Part shown: piece after piece, positions 46,411-58,099 of the stretch | How the letters are laid out: each line of letters starts with the position of its first letter | Position numbering within the stretch: the first letter of the stretch is position 1 | Assembly: GCF_003369915.1 (NCBI RefSeq) | Contig: NW_022881603.1 | Coordinates: forward strand, 36,913,124 to 36,977,123 | DNA from: Drosophila miranda | Taxonomy: Eukaryota > Arthropoda > Insecta > Diptera > Drosophilidae | DNA length: 64,000 nt | Direction of reading: 5' to 3' | Notes under the pieces: generated by a model | Databases searched by the model: none | The model's input: the letters and a program-made list of their open reading frames with translations, nothing else | What the model was told of the DNA's origin: nothing | Program-made: the position numbers and the translations under genes

Positions 46411-47255
46411 AAAAGGCTTTGATTTTAAGTGATGGATTAGGAGCTATTAATTTAATTAAAAATAAGAATACAGACTCGTACCTAGTGAATGATATTCACA
46501 ACATAATTAACCAATCAGACATTCAGAAACTTGACATTCTATGGGTCCCTGGTCACAAGGGTGTGGCCATCAACGAAAAGACTGACATAGCAGCAAAGGC
46601 TGCTACAAGTGAGGGGTTTACAATAAATATAAAATACAGCTACAAGGAGGCTCAAAGAGAAATTAGGAACTTTTTAGTATACAAATGGAATGAGGACTAC
46701 AGGACGAAGTGTAGGACGAAGGGATCCAGCCTCATAGACATATTTCCAGACATACCCAGTAAACCCTGGCATTTTTCTCTTAAATGGAATGCTAAAAGCA
46801 TCAAGACCATTAACAGACTTATGACGGGACACACATACGACAAAGTCTTCCTACACAGAATCAAAGCAATTGACTCAAATACCTGCGAAACGTGCAATGT
46901 AACTGAATATGCCGAACACCTGATCTTCGATTGCCTAAGATTTGCCGGGCTCAGAAGGAAATTCAAAATCTTTAAATATTATAACAATTTACATCAATTA
47001 TTAATAAAAAAAACAGCCGCTACATCTCAGAGAGCTGGCAGTCTTCATCAAAACTGCTAACTTAAACTTTTGACCCCTTTTTTCTTCATCATGTTATAAA
47101 GTAATTTCAGTTTATTTTCTAAAACAGTTAAGTAATTTTCCTCTTTTTTTTATAAACCGACCTGTCAAACTCGCCAAACTACATCACCAGTATCTGATCA
47201 ATGTGGCTACAGTGCTACGATCAAAATTCCGATCATCCTTGAGATGATTTAAAAC

Positions 47256-47292
<37 letters not shown>
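46411..47292 (+). mobile_element. I-type element 3' fragment (unit 4)
   Basis: As unit 3, but one extra A in the run near 47010 shifts the end of the frame, so it finishes at 47060 with a changed tail. The same shift is in the fragment at 52349. Confidence 0.85.
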
Positions 47293-47297
<5 letters not shown>

Positions 47298-48532
47298 TTC
47301 GGTTGAATACTAGCAACGACTATCAGCACTGAACACATATTTTTAACCGATAATCTAATCAATTTTATATAAAAGTGGCTAATTTTAAGTACCATCTTTA
47401 TTGGCATTGTTTATAAAATAAGGTTTCAATAAAAAATGTCAACAATTTCCACTAAGTTTATTTCTTTACATGGTAACTACCCATTTGCTACATATTAAAA
47501 TCATTTTTATAAAGGGGAATATGTGTACTTTTCAAAATTGTTGGCCCGTTCTTTTCCATATAAGCCCCATGGAAGCGCCAGTGTGAAAAACCCCCGTTAT
47601 GCATATTTTTACATTCCTTTTTTTATATTTTTGAAAACATTGAGATTTTGATGGCAAGTGATCAAGATTTCGATGATTTCCCGCATTAATAATCGATGTG
47701 GCTCTAAATTGAATTTTTACACGACTTCTACATTGGGGCATTGGCTAAGAGGGTGAGTGCATAACCTTAATATACTGGAAAATACTATGGAAAGTATTTT
47801 TATATTTTGCAAGGTGTGTGAACCAGACATTGTGGCAAGAAAATTAGTGTACTAAGTGACTTGGCGATAAAATATACGGTCTGAAATATGCCACATATAC
47901 CCACTTAAGACCCCTCTATTTAAACAGTCATTGTAGATACCTCCTATCCCTTCTTTTACTCACAACAAAAAAACCCACTATATCCACGATTTCCACTATT
48001 TTTCGGTGCAATATTAAAATACCCCTTTGGCATACAATGGGCTAATCGTTCTGTGATTTGATATTATTAGCTTGCTAGGACTTTATAGCTGAACATGAAG
48101 TTTATCCGATTGATAGATTATTTTTCTAAAATAGTAGCCAACTTTTGCTAGTCATTCTTATTGGATTTGTTTAGAATTTTCACGAGTTTTCAAAGTGAAA
48201 ATTTTGAAAAATATACCGCTAAAAATTATTGTGTAAAAACAGCACTACCTTTAAAAAAACTGCATACAAAATACCAGATTAAATTGTTAAACAAATTCCA
48301 AGTCCCCAATCTATCAAAAAAAGTTTCCTTGCCAGGTAAAAAAGAGGTAAATATTATTATTATTAGTATTATTTTCCGCGGTCTAACTCGAGTTGTTATC
48401 CAGTTTAAATAAAGGGGCTTAAGTGGGCTAAGTTCGTTTTTTCATCGGTATGGCACGCTGAAAAGGCGCCATTCTTAAGAAGCGTCCCTCCATTTTTTTT
48501 AAACTCCTAAATAATTACTGCTCGACGTCATA
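47293..48532 (+). repeat. mars 5' flanking region, unit 4
   Basis: Near-identical to 40149-41388. No supported gene. Confidence 0.7.
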
Positions 48533-51002
48533 ATGCAGCGCCACAGGGAATTATATAAACAGCAATCACTTGCTTTTAGCCCACGCAATTTCAATGAGCA
48601 GAACCGGGAACTCCAGAATGCGGCGCGTGCAAAACAGCGCGAGGATCGTTTTCAAAGCAACCGCATTATTAGTGTTAGTCCAACTCCCGTCAAGCGTGCG
48701 GCACCTATACCGCCCTCAGAGGAGGCGCAGCCACGCCTTACCTATGTCGCTCCTCCTAAGGAGAATCGAAAACCAGAGCTGCCTCAGCAGCAGAGGAACC
48801 CCACCCGGGACCTTTACATAAAGCGCTTCGTGGATTGGAAGGCTGCCAGAAAGGAACAAACAAAGAACGAGCAAATTGCTCGTCGTGGTCAAAAGATGTT
48901 CACATATAAAACCGAAACACTTAAACCTGCGACAAACCCCCAGAAAGAGCAGGAGAACGCTCCGGCATTTGTGCCGCCAAAAAGGCACTCCTTATATGTT
49001 TTGGCAAAAAAAAACTCAGTGTACGCAGACGGCAGCGGAGAGGAAACAGCGTTTTGCAACCCAATTGCGTACCCAGGGTCATCCATCCAGATTGCGCGCT
49101 CAGCCTGCGGCAACCATGGCAAAGCTGCAACATGCAACGTCGCGTCCTCAGCCGGTCACTGTGAAGACCCAAACATCAAACATGAAACATCAAACATCAG
49201 CAAGGAATGTCCAGCCAGCCACAGTGAAGCCTGCACCTTCACGTGCATTGCCCTTGAAGCCTACAGCAGGCCCAAAGCCCAAGGCAGCAGATTTGGTCGT
49301 TGGACCTTCTGCAAATGGGGTTGTTCATTTGCCAAATGTGAGGACGCAACCATTCGAAAAGCCGGCCGTGAGTAAGCCCACCTTAAAAATACCAGCAGTA
49401 AAACCAAAGCCCATTCAAGGAGGCGGCGGAGGGGAGCTGCGGGAAAATTTAAGTCGACCGCAGTAGCAAAAGGGCCGGCAATACAAAACAAGCTTGCCAG
49501 CCAAATGTCGACCAGAATGAAGGCCAAGAGCAACGTCAGCAAGTACGTAGGTCTTCAAAAGAATGTTCGAAATCGGCCGGAGCTGATGAGAGAGTTGGTT
49601 GAGGCTGGGACCACTGAACTCCCACTGCCTCCCAATACGCCGCTGGAAGAGAAGATAAGTTTCCCTGCTCTGGTCACATTCACGCAGTGCAAGACCAACT
49701 TTTGCAGTCAAGAAATGATAGAAGCCTTGGGTGAGATTTCAAATCTGAGTCCAGTGGGTCCAATGAGCAGCCACCGAGATTCGAAAGCGAAGCGGAAATT
49801 TGACTTTTCTAGGTACTCTTTGATAAAAACGGCAGCTGAAGAGAGTTTGATCTTGGATCCATATCTGGCTAAGGGTAAGTACAACAGGAATAAAATGGAG
49901 TAAAATGTAATATTATTGGTTTCCAGATCCAGATGATAAAGAACAAGAAAATTCTACTCTGAAGGCAGCTGCGGAGCAAACCCCTCCTCGCAGGATTTCC
50001 TATGAGAAGCCAAACTACTTAAGTCCATATGTGAGCGTCTCGCGCGGTAAAGTCAACTCTCGCTGGGAGCGTGAGAAGCGAAACAGCATGTATTTGCCCG
50101 GTGAGGAGTATCCTGTTGCCAATCGGCGGACCCTCGAGTCGGTGCTCTACTTTCGCATACAGCTGGAGAATGAGATTCGACGACTGCGAGATATCTGCAG
50201 CGAGTGGGAAGCCTATAGCAAGGAGAATGAGGCGCATCTGGTTGAGACGGGCGGCATAGATATGATCAATGTGGCCATTGGACAGACAAATTTGCTCTCT
50301 ACCAAGAAATTGATGCAGTTCAGCGGTCTGATTGACCGTTGCGAGGCGGGAGCTACGGGCAAGAACCATCGACCCTACGATGGCAGCGAGGAGACGAAAC
50401 CCGTCCAGGCAGAGGATCTGGAAGGGTGGTGGGACATGCTGCGACTCCAGAGTGAGAATGTTGACAAGCGCTTTGATAACTTGAAGCGATGGAAACAGAA
50501 CAATTGGCAGGACCCCGATGCAGTTGAGGAATCGAAAATACCAGCCAAGCCTGTGGCCAAACCAAAGTCTAAGCTGGGCAACAATTTAAACGCTAAGCCC
50601 AAGGTCAAGGCCAGCAGTAACTTGATGCAATTACTCCGCAAGGCCCATGCTGAAATGAAAAAGGCTAAGGCGGATGTGGTATCAGCGGACGATGCCCCGC
50701 AAACTCCATCTCGCAGCAGCACTCAGCGTGTGATCGTAGTACGCGACCGTCGGTCCTTCTCTCCTGCTCGCACCGTCCTGCGCATGTCTGTAGGCGAGAG
50801 CCGTTCTTCCAATGGTGGCAACACTCTGCTCAAGTCTGCTATATTGGCCGCAGCCGAACAAAACGCTCTTAATCATACCCCCCTCCCAATAAGGGACGCC
50901 AGTCGATTCTGAAAAAACCAGGGACCAGCAAGCGTGAAAGTCGTGGAGTTATTTTCAGTACAAAGAAAAATGTACGGCACTTCAAATTCACCTACGAAGA
51001 AG
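48533..51002 (+). pseudogene. mars: mars copy 5, frameshifts in both exons
   Basis: Exons 48533-49874 and 49927 onward. An A-run near 49006-49014 has nine A where the other copies have eight, shifting the frame into a new one that ends at 49375. A base is also lost in the GGAGGGG run near 49432. Exon 2 has an intact GKAP domain, but the C-run near 50878-50883 is one C short, as in copy 3, and translation ends at 50912. It keeps the 24 bases missing from copy 4. All lesions are homopolymer length changes, so sequencing or assembly error should be considered. Confidence 0.85.
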
Positions 51003-51225
51003 GCACTATTAGCGATGACCAGGGCCCAGCAGAAAATGAGCCGCAATCCGCGTCTTAGGCCATCCACCGAGTTTATGTAGTTTATCTATCATTTATTATT
51101 TAAAGTTACGTTTTTGTTTATATGTATAGTATTATTTAATTATGAAAATTATGTTTCAATTTCAAAGCCTTGTTTGATATTTTTTTTTTAATTAAGTACA
51201 TCAATCAATCAAATAAAGGAAAAAA
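51003..51225 (+). other. mars: mars copy 5 3' UTR region
   Basis: Same as other copies, poly(A) signal AATAAA at 51212-51217. The first bases hold the GAAGAAGGC variant of the tail codons. Confidence 0.75.
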
Positions 51226-52348
51226 ACGAGGGGAACGTTGTGAGTTGCTGCGGACACCGCAGCTCTACAGTTATACCCGATACTAAGTCAGTATGGCTCT
51301 CCTCCGGCAGACGCCGCTAATATTAAACGAAACGACAAAGAGTGCGTGCGAGAGAGACAGAAAATCAGTCTGAGCGTGACGTCGGGCGCTGCGTAGCCAC
51401 TGCAAATTGATTTGTTCCTATTGGCTATAAAAATGATCTGATCTGATCCAGATTCAGCAATCTGATAGATATGGTCATTATCTATGATTCTGCGTTTTTA
51501 GTTTTCTCGAATGTGCAATATTGTGGATGCAACAGATATTCGTCCTTTGTGTGGGCGGAAGGGGGTGGGGTGAAATTTTGAGATACACGTTTTATAGTAA
51601 GATCTAACAGAAGTGCGGATACCAAATTTGGTTACTCTAGCCTTAATAGTCTCTGAGATTTTTGAATATCCCCAGATTTTCGTCCTTTGCGGGGGCGGAA
51701 GGGGGTGTGGCGAAATTTTGAAACAAACTCGTCTCGGTCCGATATATTAGGAGTGTGGATACCAAATTTGGTTGCTCTAGCTTTTGTAGTCTCTGAGATC
51801 TAGGCGCTAATGTTTTACTCTAAGCAAAGCCGCCTATGCTACGTGTGTGTTAGAGAGAGACAGGGCGGGAAAAAAATGAAATTGTTTTCTTGATGCTAGC
51901 TATAATAATAATACGATCCAATTCAGATTCCGCAGTCTTAAAGATATGGTCATTCTCTACAATTCTACGTTTTTGGTTTTCTCTTATCTTTAAAATTGTG
52001 GATGCCACAGATTTTCGTCCTTTGTGGGGGCGGAAGTGGGCGGGGCGAAGTTTTGACATATTTTTGTAGCAGTGACATATCACAGAAGTCTGGGTCCAAA
52101 ACATCGTTGCTCTAGCTCTTATAGTCTTTGAGCACTAGGCGCTGAAGGGGACGGACAGACGGACGGACGGACGGACGGACGGACGGACAGACGGACAGAC
52201 AGACAGGGCTCAATCGACTCGGCTATTGATGCTGATCAAGAATATATATACTTTATGGGGTCGGAAACGATTCCTTCTGGACGTTACACACATCCACTTT
52301 TACCACAAATCTAATATACCCCAATACTCATTTTGAGTATCGGGTATA
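51226..52348 (-). mobile_element. DINE-1, chimeric copy D9
   Basis: The left part carries mars-adjacent-type markers (for example GTCTGGGTCC near 52090), whereas the right part has GGGCTCAATCG near 52205 and joins the I fragment at the exact base used by the second type. The exchange therefore lies between about 52095 and 52206, over the tetranucleotide array. Confidence 0.85.
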
Positions 52349-53193
52349 AAAAGGCTTTGATTTTAAGTGATGGATTAGGAGCTATTAATTTAATTAAAAA
52401 TAAGAATACAGACTCGTACCTAGTGAATGATATTCACAACATAATTAACCAATCAGACATTCAGAAACTTGACATTCTATGGGTCCCTGGTCACAAGGGT
52501 GTGGCCATCAACGAAAAGACTGACATAGCAGCAAAGGCTGCTACAAGTGAGGGGTTTACAATAAATATAAAATACAGCTACAAGGAGGCTCAAAGAGAAA
52601 TTAGGAACTTTTTAGTATACAAATGGAATGAGGACTACAGGACGAAGTGTAGGACGAAGGGATCCAGCCTCATATACATATTTCCAGACATACCCAGTAA
52701 ACCCTGGCATTTTTCTCTTAAATGGAATGCTAAAAGCATCAAGACCATTAACAGACTTATGACGGGACACACATACGACAAAGTCTTCCTACACCGAATC
52801 AAAGCAATTGACTCAAATATCTGCGAAACGTGCAATGTAACTGAATATGCCGAACACCTGATCTTCGATTGCCAAAGATTTGCCAGGCTCAGAAGGAAAT
52901 TCAAAATCTTTAAATATTATAACAATTTACATCAATTATTAATAAAAAAAAGAGCCGCTACATCTCAGAGAGCTGGCAGTCTTCATCAAAACTGCTAACT
53001 TAAACTTTTGACCCCTTTTTTCTTCATCATGTTATAAAGTAATTTCAGTTTATTTTCTAAAACAGTTAAGTAATTTTCCTCTTTTTTTTATAAACCGACC
53101 TGTCAAACTCGCCAAACTACATCACCAGTATCTGATCAATGTGGCTACAGTGCTACGATCAAAATTCCGATCATCCTTGAGATGATTTAAAAC

Positions 53194-53228
<35 letters not shown>
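52349..53228 (+). mobile_element. I-type element 3' fragment (unit 5)
   Basis: As unit 4, with the same shifted tail (frame to 52998) and a Tyr replacing Asp in the LIDIFPD block near 52674. Ends in a poly(A) tract. Confidence 0.85.
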
Positions 53229-53233
<5 letters not shown>

Positions 53234-54468
53234 TTCGGTTGAATACTAGCAACGACTATCAGCACTGAACACATATTTTTAACCGATAATCTAATCAATT
53301 TTATATAAAAGTGGCTAATTTTAAGTACCATCTTTATTGGCATTGTTTATAAAATAAGGTTTCAATAAAAAATGTCAACAATTTCCACTAAGTTTATTTC
53401 TTTACATGTTAACTACCCATTTGCTACATATTAAAATCATTTTTATAAAGGGGAATATGTGTACTTTTCAAAATTGTTGGCCCGTTCTTTTCCATATAAG
53501 CCCCATGGAAGCGCCAGTGTGAAAAACCCCCGTTATGCATATTTTTACATTCCTTTTTTTATATTTTTGAAAGCATTGAGATTTTGATGGCAAGTGATCA
53601 AGATTTCGATGATTTCCCGCATTAATAATCGATGTGGCTCTAAATTGCATTTTTCCACGACTTCTACATTGGGGCATTGGCTAAGAGGGTGAGTGCATAA
53701 CCTTAATATACTGGAAAATACTATGGAAAGTATTTTTATATTTTGCAAGGTGTGTGAACCAGACATTGTGGCAAGAAAATTAGTGTACTAAGTGACTTGG
53801 CGATAAAATATACGGTCTGAAATATGCCACATATACCCACTTAAGACCCCTCTATTTAAACAGTCATTGTAGATACCTCCTATCCCTTCTTTTACTCACA
53901 ACAAAAAAACCCACTATATCCACGATTTCCACTATTTTCGGTGCAATATTAAAATTCCCCTTTGGCATACAATGGGCTAATCGTTCTGTGATTTGATATT
54001 ATTAGCTTGCTAGGACTTTATAGCTGAACATGAAGTTTATCCGATTGATAGATTATTTTTCTAAAATAGTAGCCAACTTTTGCTAGTCATTCTTATTGGA
54101 TTTGTTTAGAATTTTCACGAGTTTTCAAAGTGAAAATTTTGAAAAATATACCGCTAAAAATTATTGTGTAAAAACAGCACTACCTTTAAAAAAACTGCAT
54201 ACAAAATACCAGATTAAATTGTTAAACAAATTCCAAGTCCCCAATCTATCAAAAAAAGTTTCCTTGCCAGGTAAAAAAGAGGTAAATATTATTATTATTA
54301 GTATTATTTTCCGCGGTCTAACTCGAGTTGTTATCCAGTTTAAATAAAGGGGCTTAAGTGGGCTAAGTTCGTTTTTTCATCGGTATGGCACGCTGAAAAG
54401 GCGCCATTCTTAAGAAGCGGTCCCTCCATTTTTTTTAAACTCCTAAATAATTACTGCCCGACGTCATA
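53229..54468 (+). repeat. mars 5' flanking region, unit 5
   Basis: As the other units. Small changes near the gene: an extra G at AAGCGGTCCC and TGCCCGACGT for TGCTCGACGT. No supported gene. Confidence 0.7.
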
Positions 54469-56941
54469 ATCCAGCGCCACAGGGAATTATATAAACAGCA
54501 ATCACTTGCTTTTAGCCCACGCAATTTCAATGAGCAGAACCGGGAACTCCAGAATGCGGCGCGTGCAAAACAGCGCGAGGATCGTTTTCAAAGCAACCGC
54601 ATTATTAGTGTTAGTCCAACTCCCGTCAAGCGTGCGGCACCTATACCGCCCTCAGAGGAGGCGCAGCCACGCCTTACCTATGTCGCTCCTCCTAAGGAGA
54701 ATCGAAAACCAGAGCTGCCTCAGCAGCAGAGGAACCCCACCCGGGACCTTTACATAAAGCGCTTCGTGGATTGGAAGGCTGCCAGAAAGGAACAAACAAA
54801 GAACGAGCAAATTGCTCGTCGTGGTCAAAAGATGTTCACATATAAAACCGAAACACTTAAACCTGCGACAAACCCCCAGAAAGAGCAGGAGAACGCTCCG
54901 GCATTTGTGCCGCCAAAAAGGCACTCCTTATATGTTTTGGCAAAAAAAACTCAGTGTACGCAGACGGCAGCGGAGAGGAAACAGCCTTTGGCAACCCAAT
55001 TGCGTACCCAGGGTCATCCATCCAGATTGTGCGCTCAGCCTGCGGCAACCATGGCAAAGCTGCAACATGCAACGTCGCGTCCTCAGCCGGTCACTGTGAA
55101 GACCCAAACATCAAACATGAAACATCAAACATCAGCAAGGAATGTCCAGCCAGCCACAGTGAAGCCTGCACCTTCACGTGCATTGCCCTTGAAGCCTACA
55201 GCAGGCCCAAAGCCCAAGGCAGCAGATTTGGTCGTTGGACCTTCTGCAAATGGGGTTGTTCATTTGCCAAATGTGAGGACGCAACCATTCGAAAAGCCGG
55301 CCGTGAGTAAGCCCACCTTAAAAATACCAGCAGTAAAACCAAAGCCCATTCAAGGGGGCGGCGGAGGGGGAGCTGCGGGAAAATTTAAGTCGACCGCAGT
55401 AGCAAAAGGGCCGGCAATACAAAACAAGCTTGCCAGCCAATTGTCGACCAGAATGAAGGCCAAGAGCAACGTCAGCAAGTACGTAGGTCTTCAAAAGAAT
55501 GTTCGAAATCGGCCGGAGCTGATGAGAGAGTTGGTTGAGGCTGGGACCACTGAACTCCCACTGCCTCCCAATACGCCGCTGGAAGAGAATATAAGTTTCC
55601 CTGCTCTGGTCACATTCACGCAGTGCAAGACCAACAATTGCAGTCAAGAAATGATAGAAGCCTTGGGTGAGATTTCAAATCTGAGTCCAGTGGGTCCAAT
55701 GAGCAGCCACCGAGATTCGAAAGCGAAGCGGAAATTTGACTTTTCTAGGTACTCTTTGATAAAAACGGCAGCTGAAGAGAGTTTGATCTTGGATCCATAT
55801 CTGGCTAAGGGTAAGTACAACAGGAATAAAATGGAGTAAAATGTAATATTATTGGTTTCCAGATCCAGATGATAAAGAACAAGAAAATTCTACTCTGAAG
55901 GCAGCTGCGGAGCAAACCCCTCCTCGCAGGATTTCCTATGAGAAGCCCAACTACTTAAGTCCATATGTGAGCGTCTCGCGCGGTAAGGTCAACTCTCGCT
56001 GGGAGCGTGAGAAGCGAAACAGCATGTATTTGCCCGGTGAGGAGTATCCTGTTGCCAATCGGCGGGCCCTCGAGTCGGTGCTCTACTTTCGCATACAGCT
56101 GGAGAATGAGATTCGACGACTGCGAGATATCTGCAGCGAGTGGGAAGCCTATAGCAAGGAGAATGAGGCGCATCTGGTTGAGACGGGCGGCATAGATATG
56201 ATCAATGTGGCCATTGGACAGACAAATTTGCTCTCTACCAAGAAATTGATGCAGTTCAGCGGTCTGATTGACCGTTGCGAGGCGGGAGCTACGGGCAAGA
56301 ACCATCGACCCTACGATGGCAGCGAGGAGACGAAACCCGTCCAGGCAGAGGATCTGGAAGGGTGGTGGGACATGCTGCGACTCCAGAGTGAGAATGTTGA
56401 CAAGCGCTTTGATAACTTGAAGCGATGGAAACAGAACAATTGGCAGGACCCCGATGCAGTTGAGGAATCGAAAATACCAGCCAAGCCTGTGGCCAAACCA
56501 AAGTCTAAGCTGGGCAACAATTTAAACGCTAAGCCCAAGGTCAAGGCCAGCAGTAACTTGATGCAATTACTCCGCAAGGCCCATGCTGAAATGAAAAAGG
56601 CTAAGGCGGATGTGGTATCAGCGGACGATGCCCCGCAAACTCCATCTCGCAGCAGCACTCAGCGTGTGATCGTAGTACGCGACCGTCGGTCCTTCTCTCC
56701 TGCTCGCACCGTCCTGCGCATGTCTGTAGGCGAGAGCCGTTCTTCCAATGGTGGCAACACTCTGCTCAAGTCTGCTATATTGGCCGCAGCCGAACAAAAC
56801 GCTCTTAATCATACCACCCCTCCCAATAAGGGACGCCAGTCGATTCTGAAAAAACCAGGGACCAGCAAGCGTGAAAGTCGTGGAGTTATTTTCAGTACAA
56901 AGATTTATTATTTAAAGTTACGTTTTTGTTTATATGTATAG
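54469..56941 (+). pseudogene. mars: mars copy 6, start codon lost, 3' end deleted
   Basis: The ATG of other copies is ATC at 54469-54471. The rest of exon 1 (to 55810) and exon 2 (from 55863) stay open through a normal intron, with an intact GKAP domain. The next in-frame ATG is about 120 codons downstream, at AAGATGTTCAC near 54831, so a shorter protein lacking the N-terminus remains possible. Near 56903 a deletion of over 100 bases joins the codons after VIFSTK to the 3' UTR, giving a novel end at 56941. The Gypsy LTR begins 32 bases later, and the poly(A) signal is gone. Confidence 0.85.
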
Positions 56942-56973
56942 TATTATTTAATTCTGAAAATTATGTTTCAATT

Positions 56974-58099
56974 TGTGACGGCGCGTCGGCCGGGGTATGC
57001 TCGTCGCGCCGGGTTCCACAGAAATTTGTTTGATCTCTGGGTGTGGTAGCTGAAAGAGAGTCTCGTGGTTCAAGAATAAGGCGGGCTTTGAGCGGTAATA
57101 AAAGAGATAGAGTTATTTTTATTGTTCTTAAAGGTACAAAGTTTGGTAGTGGCGCGGGTGTTTTTCTGCCGGCTCTTCCTTCGGGGTCGTCCTTCGGGTT
57201 GGCCGCACGTGGCGGATGGTTGCGTGCGGGTCCTGGTAGTCTTCTGGTCGGTGTCGGTTGAGGTCGCGGAGGTCTAATGCGCTCCGAGGGGAAGAATGTT
57301 GCGGAGGGTGAATGCGCTCCGAGGAGAAATAATGTTGCGGAGGGTTAATGCGCTCCGAGGAGGAATAATGTTGCGGAGGGTTAATGCGCTCCGAGGAGAA
57401 ATAATGTTGCGGAGGGTGAATGCGCTCCGAGGAGAAATAATGTTGCGGAGGGTGAATGCGCTCCGAGGAGAAATAATGTTGCGGAGGGTGAATGCGCTCC
57501 GGGGAGAAATCAGGGTGCGGAGTGTGAATGCGCTCCGAGGAGAAATAATGTTGCGGAGGGTTAATGCGCTACGAGGGGAAAGGTGGCGGAGGTTTAATGC
57601 GCTCCGAGGAGGATAGGAGGATCGCTGGGGCTGCTGGTGGCTGCTACTGATGCTTACCTCTCCACGGGCCGGAGCCGAACTGATGCTGATCGCTCTGGCG
57701 GAGCCCCTTTTATTTCCGAAAAGCAGCTGATCGTACGGTCTGTCCCTAGCGCGTTGTGCTGAGGGGTCCCTAACGAGTTTGTACAGATCGGCTGATAGTG
57801 TGCTCGTTGGAGCTTGGGTTATGGTCACACTTGGGGCAGTCAGCTTTGGGTGAGACCGTGGGGGCTGTGCTACGGGTCCATTGGTGGTGATCAGCTGTGG
57901 TTGGTTTTATGTATCTTTTATTGTTTGTTTATTTATATTTATTTCTTATGTGGCAGGTCTTCATGTATTTGTAGCTTATGTTCTACTTATCCTACTAATA
58001 CTTATTTTATAGTCTTCATGGCTTGTCTTGGTGTTTCTAGTGATATTTTTGTGGTGTTTGTGGCGCCGGCGCTTGGTCTTCCTGGCGCTGGGCGTCACA
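56974..58099 (-). repeat. Gypsy 3' LTR (left), 1126 bases
   Basis: Contains ten units of a 36-base minisatellite and a 33-base block (GTTGGCCGCACG and following) absent from the other LTR. Taken with five fewer minisatellite units, this fully explains the 147-base length difference. Confidence 0.9.
57276..57611 (-). repeat. 36-base minisatellite in the left LTR, ten units
   Basis: Unit ATGCGCTCCGAGGAG... with GTTGCGGAGGGTGA, ten starts counted by eye. Some units have small variants (GGGGAGAAATCAGGG; one shortened unit near 57572). 36 is a multiple of three, and several frames stay open on both strands. Confidence 0.9.

Larger units (their letters stand above)
44042..51225 (+). repeat. mars amplicon unit 4 (about 7.2 kb, two DINE-1s)
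   Basis: Same arrangement as 36900-44041, with very high identity including the paired DINE-1s and the 142-base I sliver, so one unit is a direct duplicate of the other. Confidence 0.9.
51226..56973 (+). repeat. mars amplicon unit 5, one DINE-1, cut by Gypsy
   Basis: Begins like units 3 and 4 but has a single DINE-1, which is a recombinant of the two types, and no I sliver. It ends in the 3' UTR of mars copy 6, where a Gypsy LTR starts. Confidence 0.9.
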
